The position numbers were made by a program, and so were the translations under genes. Below are positions 7,444-14,923 of a stretch of 21,452 bases of DNA, piece by piece. The notes under the pieces are model-generated. The model searched no databases. It was not told the DNA's origin and saw nothing but the letters and a program-made list of their open reading frames with translations. Each line of letters begins with the position of its first letter. Position 1 is the stretch's first letter. The stretch is from Clostridiales bacterium UBA4362 (GTDB lineage: Bacteria > Bacillota > Clostridia > TANB77 > CAG-508), in the NCBI GenBank assembly GCA_002393975.1, contig DGSM01000004.1, positions 1-21,452 on the forward strand. The letters are read 5' to 3'.

Positions 7444-9162
7444 ATGAGTAAAAAAGAGATTGAAATTTATCCAGAGATTGAGAATTACAGAAAACTTATG
7501 GATTGGGTAAATGAAAAATTTAAAGACAATGTTGCATATAAATATAAAGAAAATAGAGAAGATAAAAATTCAAAAGTTATTGAGAAAACTTATGGAACAG
7601 TTGTAAAAGATGTTAGAGCTTTAGCTACTTGTTTTCTAAAAAGAGGATGGAAAGGTAAAAGAGTAGCAATAATTGGATCAAATAGATATGAATGGGTAGT
7701 TCCATATTTTGCAACTCTATCTAGTGGACTAATAGCTGCTCCAATGGACAAGTTATTACCAGATGTCGAAATAGAATCAATTGTTACTAGAGCAGAAATT
7801 GATATAGTTGTATTTGAAAGTAAATATTTAGATATCTTTAAGAAAATTAAAAAGAGTAAAGATAATAATGTAAAAACAATTATATGTATGGATGATGTTG
7901 ATGACAAAGAAGTAGAAAAACTAACCGATCTTTTAGAAGAAGGAAGAAAGCTTGTAAAGAAGGGTGACAAATCTTATGACGATGTAGAGATAGACAGAAA
8001 TGAGATGTCTATAATGTTATTTACATCTGGAACAACTAGCCAATCTAAAATAGTAATGCTATCACAAGCAAATATTTTAGGAAACATTTGGGGATATCAA
8101 AATCACTTTAAAATGTTACCAACAGATACTGTATTATCTATACTTCCAATACATCATACATTTGAAAGTTCTATTACTATTATGTATGGATTCTATAGTG
8201 GAGCGACAATAGCCTTTTGTGATGGATTAAGACATATTGCAGATAATCTAAAAGAATATGAGATATCAGTTTTTGTTGCTGTTCCATTATTACTAGAAAC
8301 AATGTATAAGAAGATTCTAAAAGGAATAGATACACAAGGAAAAACAAAACTTGTTAATACTATGATTAAAGTATCAAATGGATTAAGAAAATGCCATATT
8401 GATATAAGAAGAAAACTATTTAAGCAAGTAATTGACCAAATGGGTGGAAAATTAAGAATGGTTCTTTATGGAGGAGCTAAACTTGATAGGGCTACTACAA
8501 TTGGATATGAAAATTTCGGTATTATTTCTATTCAAGGATATGGTTTAACAGAAACATCTCCAGTTTTAACAGCAGAATCAGAAGATAGACACAATCCTGG
8601 ATCTGCAGGTTTCGCATTAGATACAGTTGAATTAAAAATCTATGAACCAGATAAAGATGGGGTAGGAGAAGTTTTAGCTAAAGGACCAAATGTTTTCTTG
8701 GGATATTACCATGATGAAGAAAAAACTAACGATGCATTTGTTGATGGATGGTTTAGAACAGGAGATTATGGTTATATAGAAAATGGATGGTTATGGTTAA
8801 CAGGTAGAAAGAATGACATTATAGTTCTAAAGAACGGAAAGAATGTATATCCAGAAGAAATTGAAACATTAATTAATAGACTATCATATGTTAAAGAGTC
8901 AATGGTTTATTCTAGAGATGATTCAGAAACTGATACTTTACTTGCAGCAAAGATTGTTTATGATCCAGAAGAAATGGAAAGGGTATTTCCAGGAAAAGAT
9001 AAAAGTGAATATCATGATTTAATATTTGATGCAATAAAAGAAATTAATAAAGATTTATCTTCATTTAAACATGTTAAGAAAATTGAAATAACTGATGAAC
9101 CAATGGAGAAAACTACAACTCAAAAAATCAAGAGATACATCGAAAAGAAGAAAATTAAATAA
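7444..9162 (+). CDS. Long-chain fatty acid-CoA ligase (AMP-forming), FadD/ACSL-like
   Basis: Acyl-activating enzyme of 572 residues, expected to couple a fatty acid to CoA (or another thiol) through an acyl-adenylate, in the cytoplasm or at the membrane face. Adenylate-forming motifs in order: phosphate loop FTSGTTSQSK (193-202, with SQSK replacing the common GxPKG, the lysine kept), QGYGLTETSP (364-373), GWFRTGDYGY (435-444), the hinge and binding segment GRKNDIIVLKNGKNVYPEEIE starting at 454, and the C-terminal TTTQKIK with K561 as likely catalytic lysine. No carrier domain is fused. ATG at 7444 follows GGAAGAGGAAG. It is divergent from the C-A-T-R NRPS, so a likely job is supplying the acyl group used by its condensation domain; general lipid metabolism is equally possible. 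It is paralogous to the gene at 19189. Chain-length specificity cannot be read from the sequence. Confidence 0.92.
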   Translation: MSKKEIEIYPEIENYRKLMDWVNEKFKDNVAYKYKENREDKNSKVIEKTYGTVVKDVRALATCFLKRGWKGKRVAIIGSNRYEWVVPYFATLSSGLIAAPMDKLLPDVEIESIVTRAEIDIVVFESKYLDIFKKIKKSKDNNVKTIICMDDVDDKEVEKLTDLLEEGRKLVKKGDKSYDDVEIDRNEMSIMLFTSGTTSQSKIVMLSQANILGNIWGYQNHFKMLPTDTVLSILPIHHTFESSITIMYGFYSGATIAFCDGLRHIADNLKEYEISVFVAVPLLLETMYKKILKGIDTQGKTKLVNTMIKVSNGLRKCHIDIRRKLFKQVIDQMGGKLRMVLYGGAKLDRATTIGYENFGIISIQGYGLTETSPVLTAESEDRHNPGSAGFALDTVELKIYEPDKDGVGEVLAKGPNVFLGYYHDEEKTNDAFVDGWFRTGDYGYIENGWLWLTGRKNDIIVLKNGKNVYPEEIETLINRLSYVKESMVYSRDDSETDTLLAAKIVYDPEEMERVFPGKDKSEYHDLIFDAIKEINKDLSSFKHVKKIEITDEPMEKTTTQKIKRYIEKKKIK

Positions 9163-9286
9163 TTATTATATAAAATAAAGTAATAATTAATTATAAAAAA
9201 TATTTTAATTTATTAATTAAAATAATAAATTATTAATAAAATAATTAGAAATTATTTAATCTAAATAATAAAATTAAAATAATAAA
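9163..9286. other. Nearly pure A+T intergenic tract
   Basis: Only three G or C bases occur in these 124 positions (9180, 9248, 9261), and 9181-9247 has none at all. No gene or clear structure lies in it before the terminator hairpin. Such a tract should be strongly bent or easily melted and might be a site for nucleoid proteins, but drift in an A+T-rich genome suffices to explain it. Confidence 0.8.
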
Positions 9287-9330
9287 AAGAGCTCTACAAT
9301 TAGCAGAGCTCTTATGTTTTTTAATTTTTT
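9287..9330. terminator. Bidirectional intrinsic terminator
   Basis: A perfect 9-bp stem (AAGAGCTCT at 9287-9295, AGAGCTCTT at 9305-9313) with a 9-nt loop is followed on the plus strand by T-rich sequence to 9330. On the minus strand the stem is followed by TTTTTATTATTTT. It lies between convergent genes and should end both the acyl-CoA synthetase transcript and the one from the 449-residue gene. Confidence 0.88.
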
Positions 9331-9377
9331 ATAAAATATTTAATGTATATATTTTTTCATATAAAATAAAAAATGTT

Positions 9378-10727
9378 TTATGCATTAGCACTTGCCATTG
9401 TTGTTTCATTAGAATACTTTTCTTCTTTTAATTCATCTGAAACATCAGCTTCTCTATAATCTTCGATGTTCATTAATTTTCCATCTTCTATTACTAGATT
9501 TTCCTTTGGAGAAAGGGAGTTAATAATTTTTTCGTTTGATGGTTTACTTTCTATTACTAAGTCATCATCTTCATAGTATGCATTTGCAATATGGTTTCCG
9601 TTGTATTCGATTTTTATAATGTCATCATTTTGTGAATAATTAAAAGATCTGCCACGATACATAAAGAATTCTTGTTTATATTTAAGTGCTTGTGCAAGAG
9701 ATTCTTGGAAATTTAAATCATTATCAGGATATACTTTAATGTCCATGAAATGATATCCAAAGTTTTTATGTTTTTTCTTAACAGCAAATACAACTGTTTG
9801 AGAATCTAATCTATCGTCCCATTTTTCAAAATATTGAACTACATTTTCATTATTTTTCTCAACTAAATTATTATCTTGATCAACTTTTACAAAATGATGT
9901 TTATTTCCAGAGCCATCCGTTTTATATAAAACTAAATATTCATTAGATTTTAATCTTGTATTACCAAGTAATCTAACAAAAGGGAAGTTGTTCAAGATAC
10001 AAGAAACAGATTTATTAATATCTGAATAACCAAAAGGTAATAATAAAGTGTCAATTTCTAAAGCAAAACTACCATCATTCAAAGTATTATTTACTTCAGC
10101 ATCAATTTGTTGTTCTAATGTTCTATTATATTGAGAATCTGAAACTTTTAAAGGGAAGATTTTATCTAAATATTCTAGATAATACTTTTTCTCTTGATCA
10201 ATTTCAGCCTTTCTTTTATTGTAATCAACTTTATCTAGTTTAGGAGTTTGTTTTAAATTTAATAAATCATTTTTATAAACTAATTCAACTTCACTTACTA
10301 AAGAACCTTTAAATAAAACATCTAAAATAGCATATTTATCACCATAGCTATAATCAAACTTACCATTCCAAGTATGAGTTAGCTTAGTAAATTTAATATA
10401 TTTTATATCATCATCTGAAAATTTATCTTTTCTTATTTCATATAATTTTTTTAGAGCATTATCTGAATAAAAAGAATTATTTTCTGTATATCTTTGAATT
10501 TTTTCTTCTATTTTTTCACTTGGCATTCTATCTTCATATAATTGATAAAAGAAATTCTCAATAATAGAAAAAGATTCTTTTAAGACTTCTTTAGTAGCTG
10601 GAGAAACCTCATCTTTATAATTAAAAGGTGGATTAAAATTGCTAACATTAGTCTCAATTTTTCTTCTTACTCTTGCTTCTATTTGATTAAAAAAAGCATC
10701 ATTTTTTAATTCGTAAGTATCTTTCAT
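9378..10727 (-). CDS. Unrecognised 449-residue cytoplasmic protein
   Basis: I do not recognise this family. The protein is 449 residues, soluble-looking, with no membrane segment or signal peptide and a single cysteine. It is rich in charged and aromatic residues; several short stretches look like beta strands (FAVKKKHKNFGYHFMDIKVY; IIKIEYNGNHIANAYYED). The N-terminal 120 residues are mainly helical and charged; the C-terminal 60 are acidic and low in complexity. The start is placed at the ATG at 10727 because AGGAGG lies 5 nt upstream and a strong promoter (10750-10778) overlaps the 17-residue upstream extension, making the longer reading (ATG at 10778) untranslatable from that promoter. It is a single-gene unit between the tRNA-Arg terminator and the shared hairpin at 9287. 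No function is proposed. Confidence 0.85.
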   Translation of the reverse strand: MKDTYELKNDAFFNQIEARVRRKIETNVSNFNPPFNYKDEVSPATKEVLKESFSIIENFFYQLYEDRMPSEKIEEKIQRYTENNSFYSDNALKKLYEIRKDKFSDDDIKYIKFTKLTHTWNGKFDYSYGDKYAILDVLFKGSLVSEVELVYKNDLLNLKQTPKLDKVDYNKRKAEIDQEKKYYLEYLDKIFPLKVSDSQYNRTLEQQIDAEVNNTLNDGSFALEIDTLLLPFGYSDINKSVSCILNNFPFVRLLGNTRLKSNEYLVLYKTDGSGNKHHFVKVDQDNNLVEKNNENVVQYFEKWDDRLDSQTVVFAVKKKHKNFGYHFMDIKVYPDNDLNFQESLAQALKYKQEFFMYRGRSFNYSQNDDIIKIEYNGNHIANAYYEDDDLVIESKPSNEKIINSLSPKENLVIEDGKLMNIEDYREADVSDELKEEKYSNETTMASANA

Positions 10728-10749
10728 TTTTCCTCCTAAAATCAAATAA

Positions 10750-10778
10750 ATTGTATAGAAACAGAATAAAAAAGTCAA
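10750..10778 (-). promoter_or_regulatory. Sigma-A promoter for the 449-residue gene
   Basis: On the minus strand -35 TTGACT (10778-10773), a 17-bp spacer and -10 TACAAT (10755-10750) precede the ATG at 10727. Transcription should start near 10743, which also fixes the start codon of the gene. Confidence 0.8.
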
Positions 10779-10781
10779 TAA

Positions 10782-10818
10782 AAAAAACGCGTTAATCTAA
10801 AAAGAAAACACGTTTTTT
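10782..10818 (-). terminator. Probable terminator of the tRNA-Arg transcript
   Basis: 12-bp inverted repeat with one mismatch (10782-10793 against 10807-10818) and a 13-nt loop. Read on the minus strand it ends in a run of eight T residues just after the tRNA. The stem is A+T rich, so it is weaker than the other terminators in the window. Confidence 0.6.
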
Positions 10819-10820
10819 AA

Positions 10821-10897
<77 letters not shown>

Positions 10898-10917
10898 AAA
10901 TAAAAATTACATTTATT

Positions 10918-10946
10918 ATTATACACATTTTTTAATAAAAAAACAA
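10918..10946 (-). promoter_or_regulatory. Promoter of tRNA-Arg
   Basis: Minus-strand -35 TTGTTT (10946-10941), a 17-bp spacer and -10 TATAAT (10923-10918). Start near 10911, about 14 bp before the mature 5' end at 10897. Confidence 0.72.
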
Positions 10947-11044
10947 GTAATGTTTATTTTTAGTATTAAATTACAAAAATAAAAAATGAATAAAAATAAT
11001 ATTAAAATATTACAAAAATGTAACAAAAGAAAATTAATTAAAAA

Positions 11045-11073
11045 TTGACATTAAAAAATCAGTTATATATAAT
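11045..11073 (+). promoter_or_regulatory. Consensus sigma-A promoter for the AT-hook protein gene
   Basis: TTGACA at 11045-11050, exactly 17 bp, then TATAAT at 11068-11073: a perfect match to the housekeeping consensus. Start near 11080 leaves a leader of about 44 nt before the TTG start at 11124. Confidence 0.88.
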
Positions 11074-11123
11074 ATTTTTATAGTGTATAAATATGCGAAA
11101 AATCACGAAAGGGGGAAAAGGAA

Positions 11124-13166
11124 TTGTTAAAAAAGAAAGACGAAACAATTGTTACTGTTCCTGTTGCCCCTGTAGCTACAAAGGAAAAAACTATTGAATT
11201 TGGTTTTGAGCATGAATTAAAAGAAGCAGAAATTAATATTAAAAATAATGATTTAAATAATATTAATTCTGCACTAATAAAAACATATGGAAATAAAACA
11301 TTTAAATTAAATCCTTATAAAGATTTAAATCCTGTTTCTATAGAAAATGCAAATATTCAATTAAGTGATTCTAATGAATTTTTAAGCGGTGAAGTTAAAG
11401 CAAAAGTATTAGATGAAACATTAAATGATAGATCAAATCTTATAAAAACTCCTTTAATTGGCGATATCATAGTTGATTATGAAGCAGATAAAGAAGGATG
11501 CCAAAAGAGATATGATTTTACAATTGAATTATTAAAAAATGAAAATAATAAAAACTATAATAGCACAGTTGATTATGAAGAATTACAAGGTTCTCCTGAT
11601 GAATTTACTATTATGGATGTCGTAGAAGATAAATCTGCTGTTGAAGAAATGCCTGAATTAGAAGACAAATCTACCGAAGAAGTAATAGCAGAAAATCTTC
11701 CTGAACAAAGAAATGAACTTGAAAATAAAATAACAGACTTTGATGAAGTTCAGACATTTATTCAAAATGATATTGAATTCTCACCAAGAGTTGAAGATAC
11801 AAACTCTATAGTTGATATAGATATTGATTTAGAAAATTTAGTACAAGAACAAGAAGAAGTAATAGATATTAGATTCCCATTGGAGAAAGCATCAGTTAAC
11901 TATTACATATTCGATAAATTTAAAGAAGCTACACAAGAACTTGAGACAAAAGAAGAAATCGCTATTGAAGAAGTTCCAGAAATAATTGAACCAATAGAAA
12001 CTTTTGAAGATATAGGAAAAGTTCTTGAACTTGCATCAGTTAAATACTACGAAGAGCTAGAAAAGAAAGCAGAAGAGGAAAGACAAAGAGCATTAAAAGA
12101 AGCTTTGCGTAGAGAACAAGAAAAAATTGAAGATCAAATAGTAGAAGACATTCTTAATAGCTTAGATGAAGGATTAAAAGTAGAAGAAGCTAAGAAGCAA
12201 GCAGAAGAATATGACTTAAGAATTCCTTCAAATGTATATATATTAGAGGTACAAAACTTTATACCACTTCCTGAAGAGCCTACACCTGAAATGAAAGCTC
12301 AAATGAGTAGAAATCTAATTGATATAGAAGATCATTTAGAGGAACTACCATTGATCATATTTAGAGATAGTGATGAAGAACAAGTAGTTGACACTCATAA
12401 AGATGCTACTGCATATGAAGAGGTACTTGAAACAATTGAAGAGCCAGAATACTATTCAGCACCAATTCAAGATTTCAATATGTATGATGCAATTGGAAGT
12501 GTTGAAGAAGCATCTAGTCTTGCAGATGATTTCTCTGTTATATCAGAAGACACATCATTTGATAGAACAAGAAATAATGAATTATCTTATGAAGATATTG
12601 AAGAAGCATTCTTCAATATTAAAACAATAAATGAAAGTGTTGATGAAGTAGAGCAAGAAGCAAACAATTTAGGATTAAATAATAGTTTTGATTCTGGAAT
12701 TAGCCTTGCAAAAGCTGCTAAAATTGAAGCTTTAGTTGAAAAGAAAAAAGCAGAAAGAAAAATACAATTAGCAGAAGAAAGATTACAAGCAGAACTTGAA
12801 AAACAACAAATAGAAGAAAGAATCAAAGCAATACAAGATAAGATAAATCTTGTAAAACAAATGAATTTATCTGATTTTGAATCTGAAGAAGTTGAAGTTC
12901 AAGAAACAGTTAAACCACAAATAGTAAATGTTGAGTCAGTTAAAGTTGAAGAGGAACATCAAGATCAAGGGCAAGAACAAGAAATAATACAAGAGACTAC
13001 CAGAAGAAGAGGAAGACCAGCTGGTTCTAAAAATAAAAAGACACTTTTAAAAGAAGCTAGAGAAAGACGTAAATTAGAAAAATTAGGATTGACTGAAATG
13101 CCAGTTGTTCCTAAAAAGAGAGGAAGACCTCTAGGTTCAAAAAACAAAAAAAGAAAAAGTAAATAA
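11124..13166 (+). CDS. Large acidic coiled-coil protein with two C-terminal AT-hooks
   Basis: 680-residue protein of no family I can name. The body is very rich in Glu and Asp and poor in aromatic residues, with long probable coiled coils at about 310-345 (KAEEERQRALKEALRREQEK) and about 525-580. A short motif recurs (ASVNYY near 255, ASVKYY near 303), hinting at internal duplication. The last 55 residues are basic and carry two copies of an AT-hook-like motif, RRRGRPAGSKNKK (627-639) and KKRGRPLGSKNKK (664-676), the core RGRP of which binds the minor groove of A+T-rich DNA in known AT-hook proteins. The inferred role is a DNA-binding, chromosome-associated or scaffold protein. The start is TTG at 11124, preceded by GGGGG at 8-nt spacing; the promoter is a perfect consensus. 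No membrane segment is seen. Confidence 0.85.
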   Translation: MLKKKDETIVTVPVAPVATKEKTIEFGFEHELKEAEINIKNNDLNNINSALIKTYGNKTFKLNPYKDLNPVSIENANIQLSDSNEFLSGEVKAKVLDETLNDRSNLIKTPLIGDIIVDYEADKEGCQKRYDFTIELLKNENNKNYNSTVDYEELQGSPDEFTIMDVVEDKSAVEEMPELEDKSTEEVIAENLPEQRNELENKITDFDEVQTFIQNDIEFSPRVEDTNSIVDIDIDLENLVQEQEEVIDIRFPLEKASVNYYIFDKFKEATQELETKEEIAIEEVPEIIEPIETFEDIGKVLELASVKYYEELEKKAEEERQRALKEALRREQEKIEDQIVEDILNSLDEGLKVEEAKKQAEEYDLRIPSNVYILEVQNFIPLPEEPTPEMKAQMSRNLIDIEDHLEELPLIIFRDSDEEQVVDTHKDATAYEEVLETIEEPEYYSAPIQDFNMYDAIGSVEEASSLADDFSVISEDTSFDRTRNNELSYEDIEEAFFNIKTINESVDEVEQEANNLGLNNSFDSGISLAKAAKIEALVEKKKAERKIQLAEERLQAELEKQQIEERIKAIQDKINLVKQMNLSDFESEEVEVQETVKPQIVNVESVKVEEEHQDQGQEQEIIQETTRRRGRPAGSKNKKTLLKEARERRKLEKLGLTEMPVVPKKRGRPLGSKNKKRKSK

Positions 13167-13191
13167 AATATGTTTATAATATAAAAAATAG

Positions 13192-13221
13192 GAGGGAGCC
13201 TGAGTCCAGGCCCCCTCTTTT
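13192..13221. terminator. Bidirectional G+C-rich terminator
   Basis: 11-bp stem with one A-C mismatch (13192-13202 with 13207-13217), a 4-nt AGTC loop, then TTTT on the plus strand and a TATTTTTT run on the minus strand. It separates two convergent genes. Its G+C content contrasts with the A+T-rich hairpins elsewhere and may belong to the neighbouring G+C-richer hydrolase gene. Confidence 0.9.
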
Positions 13222-13225
13222 GATA

Positions 13226-14674
13226 CTATTGTTCATTAGGAGTACTATAGAAGTATTTGTCTATTCCATAACAAGTTATACGATAAGTGTAGTTCCTTGT
13301 AAGGATATACGAACCTTTGGATGGATGCAATTCCTCATCAATCCGTTCTTTTAGACTTTTTTGCTTCTCGAACTCTCCATGATTAATCAAAATGCTTCGA
13401 ACATTGAAGTTTGCGATATGTCTTACGAGTTTATCGGCTCTGGCATGGCCAGAAAGCTCTTCAAGATATCCGAAGGTAGCACGCTTGGTTTTGAGTTTGC
13501 CAAAAACACGCACTTCATCACCAAGTTGGAAGTCCATCAAATATCTACCGATGGAATCATCCGTACAATAACCGCCAAAGACCATCAAGACTTTAGGAAC
13601 ATCAATCAGCTTTGAGATATACTCTTTTGCCGGTCCGAAGGTTCCCATTCCACTACTTGTTACAATAATCTTCTTCTTTTTGTTTGAGTTTAAGAAGAAA
13701 TCACGTGAACCTTTATCAATGAAGCCAAGTCCTTCCGGAAGAAAATCTCTTGAGGATTCCCTTATGTCAAGTACATCAGGATTTCTTGCAATTAAAAGAG
13801 TATCACTGATTGACAAAGGACCATCAAGAAATATATCAACATCATAGGGCAAAGCCCCAGATTCTTGTGCTTTCTTGAGAAGGAACAATATATCTTGTGA
13901 CCTTCCTAAACTAAAGGCGAAGAAAATCGTGGTGTTGTAGTCCCGAATGCCTTTTTGAAGATAGTCATAGAACTTGTATTGAATATCCTTGGATTCAGAA
14001 TCACCATAGGTTGACTCCGTTAAGAAACAAGAAATATCCATGTCTGTGACTTCCGTGGGGATTTTAAAATCTTCTACAAACAGATTTCGGTCATTAAAAT
14101 CACCTAAGAAAAACAAATTGACATCTTCAACTTCCGGATCAGGGTCAGTAAGCCTTATCAAAATGCTACTGGCTCCAAACAGATGCTGATTATGAATAAA
14201 CCGGTAATAAAGCCTACCTTTATACTCATATTCGATATCATATTCCTTTTGGTGATTATTAACGTTTTCAATGCTTGCTTCTACATCAGTTTCATCAAAG
14301 CCCGGATCTTCTTTTAACCGCTTACTATTAGCGATAATGATGCTAGCCGAGTTTGTGATTGCATTAGGATAAAGCAAAGCACTACCTTTTGTTGCATAAA
14401 TAGGCCCTGTGAAACCCTCGTGAATTAATTTGGGATAACGACCACAATGGTCAATATGAACATGGGTCAGAAAAGCCAGATCAATAGTCGAGGCTTTGTA
14501 AGGGAAAGTACGATTTAATGTGGTTTCCTTACCAAAATACTGCCCACAGTCAACGAGAAAATGGAGTTTATATCCATCTGGCCAAATAGCTGTCAGAAAG
14601 TTGTTACTTCCTGTTACGTTTTGGTCATATCCGTTGGCGTAGACTAATATCTTGCTCTTAGAATTAGCCGACAT
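13226..14674 (-). CDS. MBL-fold beta-CASP metallohydrolase (RNase/CPSF-like)
   Basis: 482-residue metallo-beta-lactamase-fold hydrolase of the beta-CASP group, whose characterised members are mostly RNases acting on RNA ends or internal sites. Visible motifs: VDCG (41-44), THVHIDH (H71, H73, D75, H76, zinc ligands), a later HLFGAS (HxxGS-like), GDFND (motif 4 Asp), LTESTYGD, the beta-CASP A-like segment FAFSLGRSQD, SSGMGTFGPAKEY, LSGHARADKL and INHGEFEKQ (motif C His). All are in family order. It is not a beta-lactamase. The start is ATG at 14674, with AAAGGAG 7 nt upstream, instead of the first in-frame ATG at 14725. It is a single-gene unit with its own promoter and a shared terminator. The gene is richer in G+C than its neighbours (29 of 60 in 13441-13500 against 15 of 60 in 15241-15300) and ends in TAG where the other complete genes end in TAA, pointing to horizontal acquisition. 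The exact RNA substrate is unknown. Confidence 0.92.
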   Translation of the reverse strand: MSANSKSKILVYANGYDQNVTGSNNFLTAIWPDGYKLHFLVDCGQYFGKETTLNRTFPYKASTIDLAFLTHVHIDHCGRYPKLIHEGFTGPIYATKGSALLYPNAITNSASIIIANSKRLKEDPGFDETDVEASIENVNNHQKEYDIEYEYKGRLYYRFIHNQHLFGASSILIRLTDPDPEVEDVNLFFLGDFNDRNLFVEDFKIPTEVTDMDISCFLTESTYGDSESKDIQYKFYDYLQKGIRDYNTTIFFAFSLGRSQDILFLLKKAQESGALPYDVDIFLDGPLSISDTLLIARNPDVLDIRESSRDFLPEGLGFIDKGSRDFFLNSNKKKKIIVTSSGMGTFGPAKEYISKLIDVPKVLMVFGGYCTDDSIGRYLMDFQLGDEVRVFGKLKTKRATFGYLEELSGHARADKLVRHIANFNVRSILINHGEFEKQKSLKERIDEELHPSKGSYILTRNYTYRITCYGIDKYFYSTPNEQ

Positions 14675-14773
14675 ACAAACGCTCCTTTCATGAATCATGG
14701 AATTGTCAAAGTACAAAAAGAACATAGTATCATTCTCCCTATTAAGGAGATATCCAATAATGGATTACTATAT

Positions 14774-14802
14774 ATTATATAAGGGTTTCGAGGTTTCGTC
14801 AA
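14774..14802 (-). promoter_or_regulatory. Sigma-A promoter for the beta-CASP hydrolase
   Basis: Minus-strand -35 TTGACG (14802-14797), a 17-bp spacer and -10 TATAAT (14779-14774). Start near 14767 gives a 5' leader of about 93 nt, which contains a small hairpin TCTCC-loop-GGAGA that may affect translation. Confidence 0.75.
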
Positions 14803-14882
14803 TGAAAAAGGCCTAACTTTATTAAAATTTCAATACATTTTACTCAAAAAGTCCTTGATTTGTTTATTAAATAAAAATCTTT

Positions 14883-14891
14883 TGCTATAAT
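14883..14891 (+). promoter_or_regulatory. Extended -10 promoter for the slipin operon
   Basis: TGCTATAAT is an extended -10 element (TGn + TATAAT), 32 bp before the ATG at 14924. No good -35 at the usual distance; extended -10 promoters can work without one. Start near 14898. Confidence 0.6.
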
Positions 14892-14923
14892 ATTATGGAT
14901 TATATTTAAAAGGAGAAAAAGAT

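Noticed and set aside
9163..9377. CRISPR array, origin or insertion-sequence end in the A+T-rich gap
   Set aside because: No repeated unit with regular spacing, no DnaA-box cluster and no inverted ends were seen; only the terminator hairpin has structure.
13226..14674. Reading the MBL-fold protein as an antibiotic beta-lactamase
   Set aside because: Beta-CASP motifs (SSGMGTFGP, SGHARADKL, INHGE) and the length identify the RNase/CPSF-like group, not class B beta-lactamases.
14675..14725. Longer start of the beta-CASP gene at 14725
   Set aside because: The ATG at 14674 has AAAGGAG at 7 nt and leads into a typical family N-terminus; the 17 extra residues (MFFLYFDNSMIHERSVC) look like translated leader.
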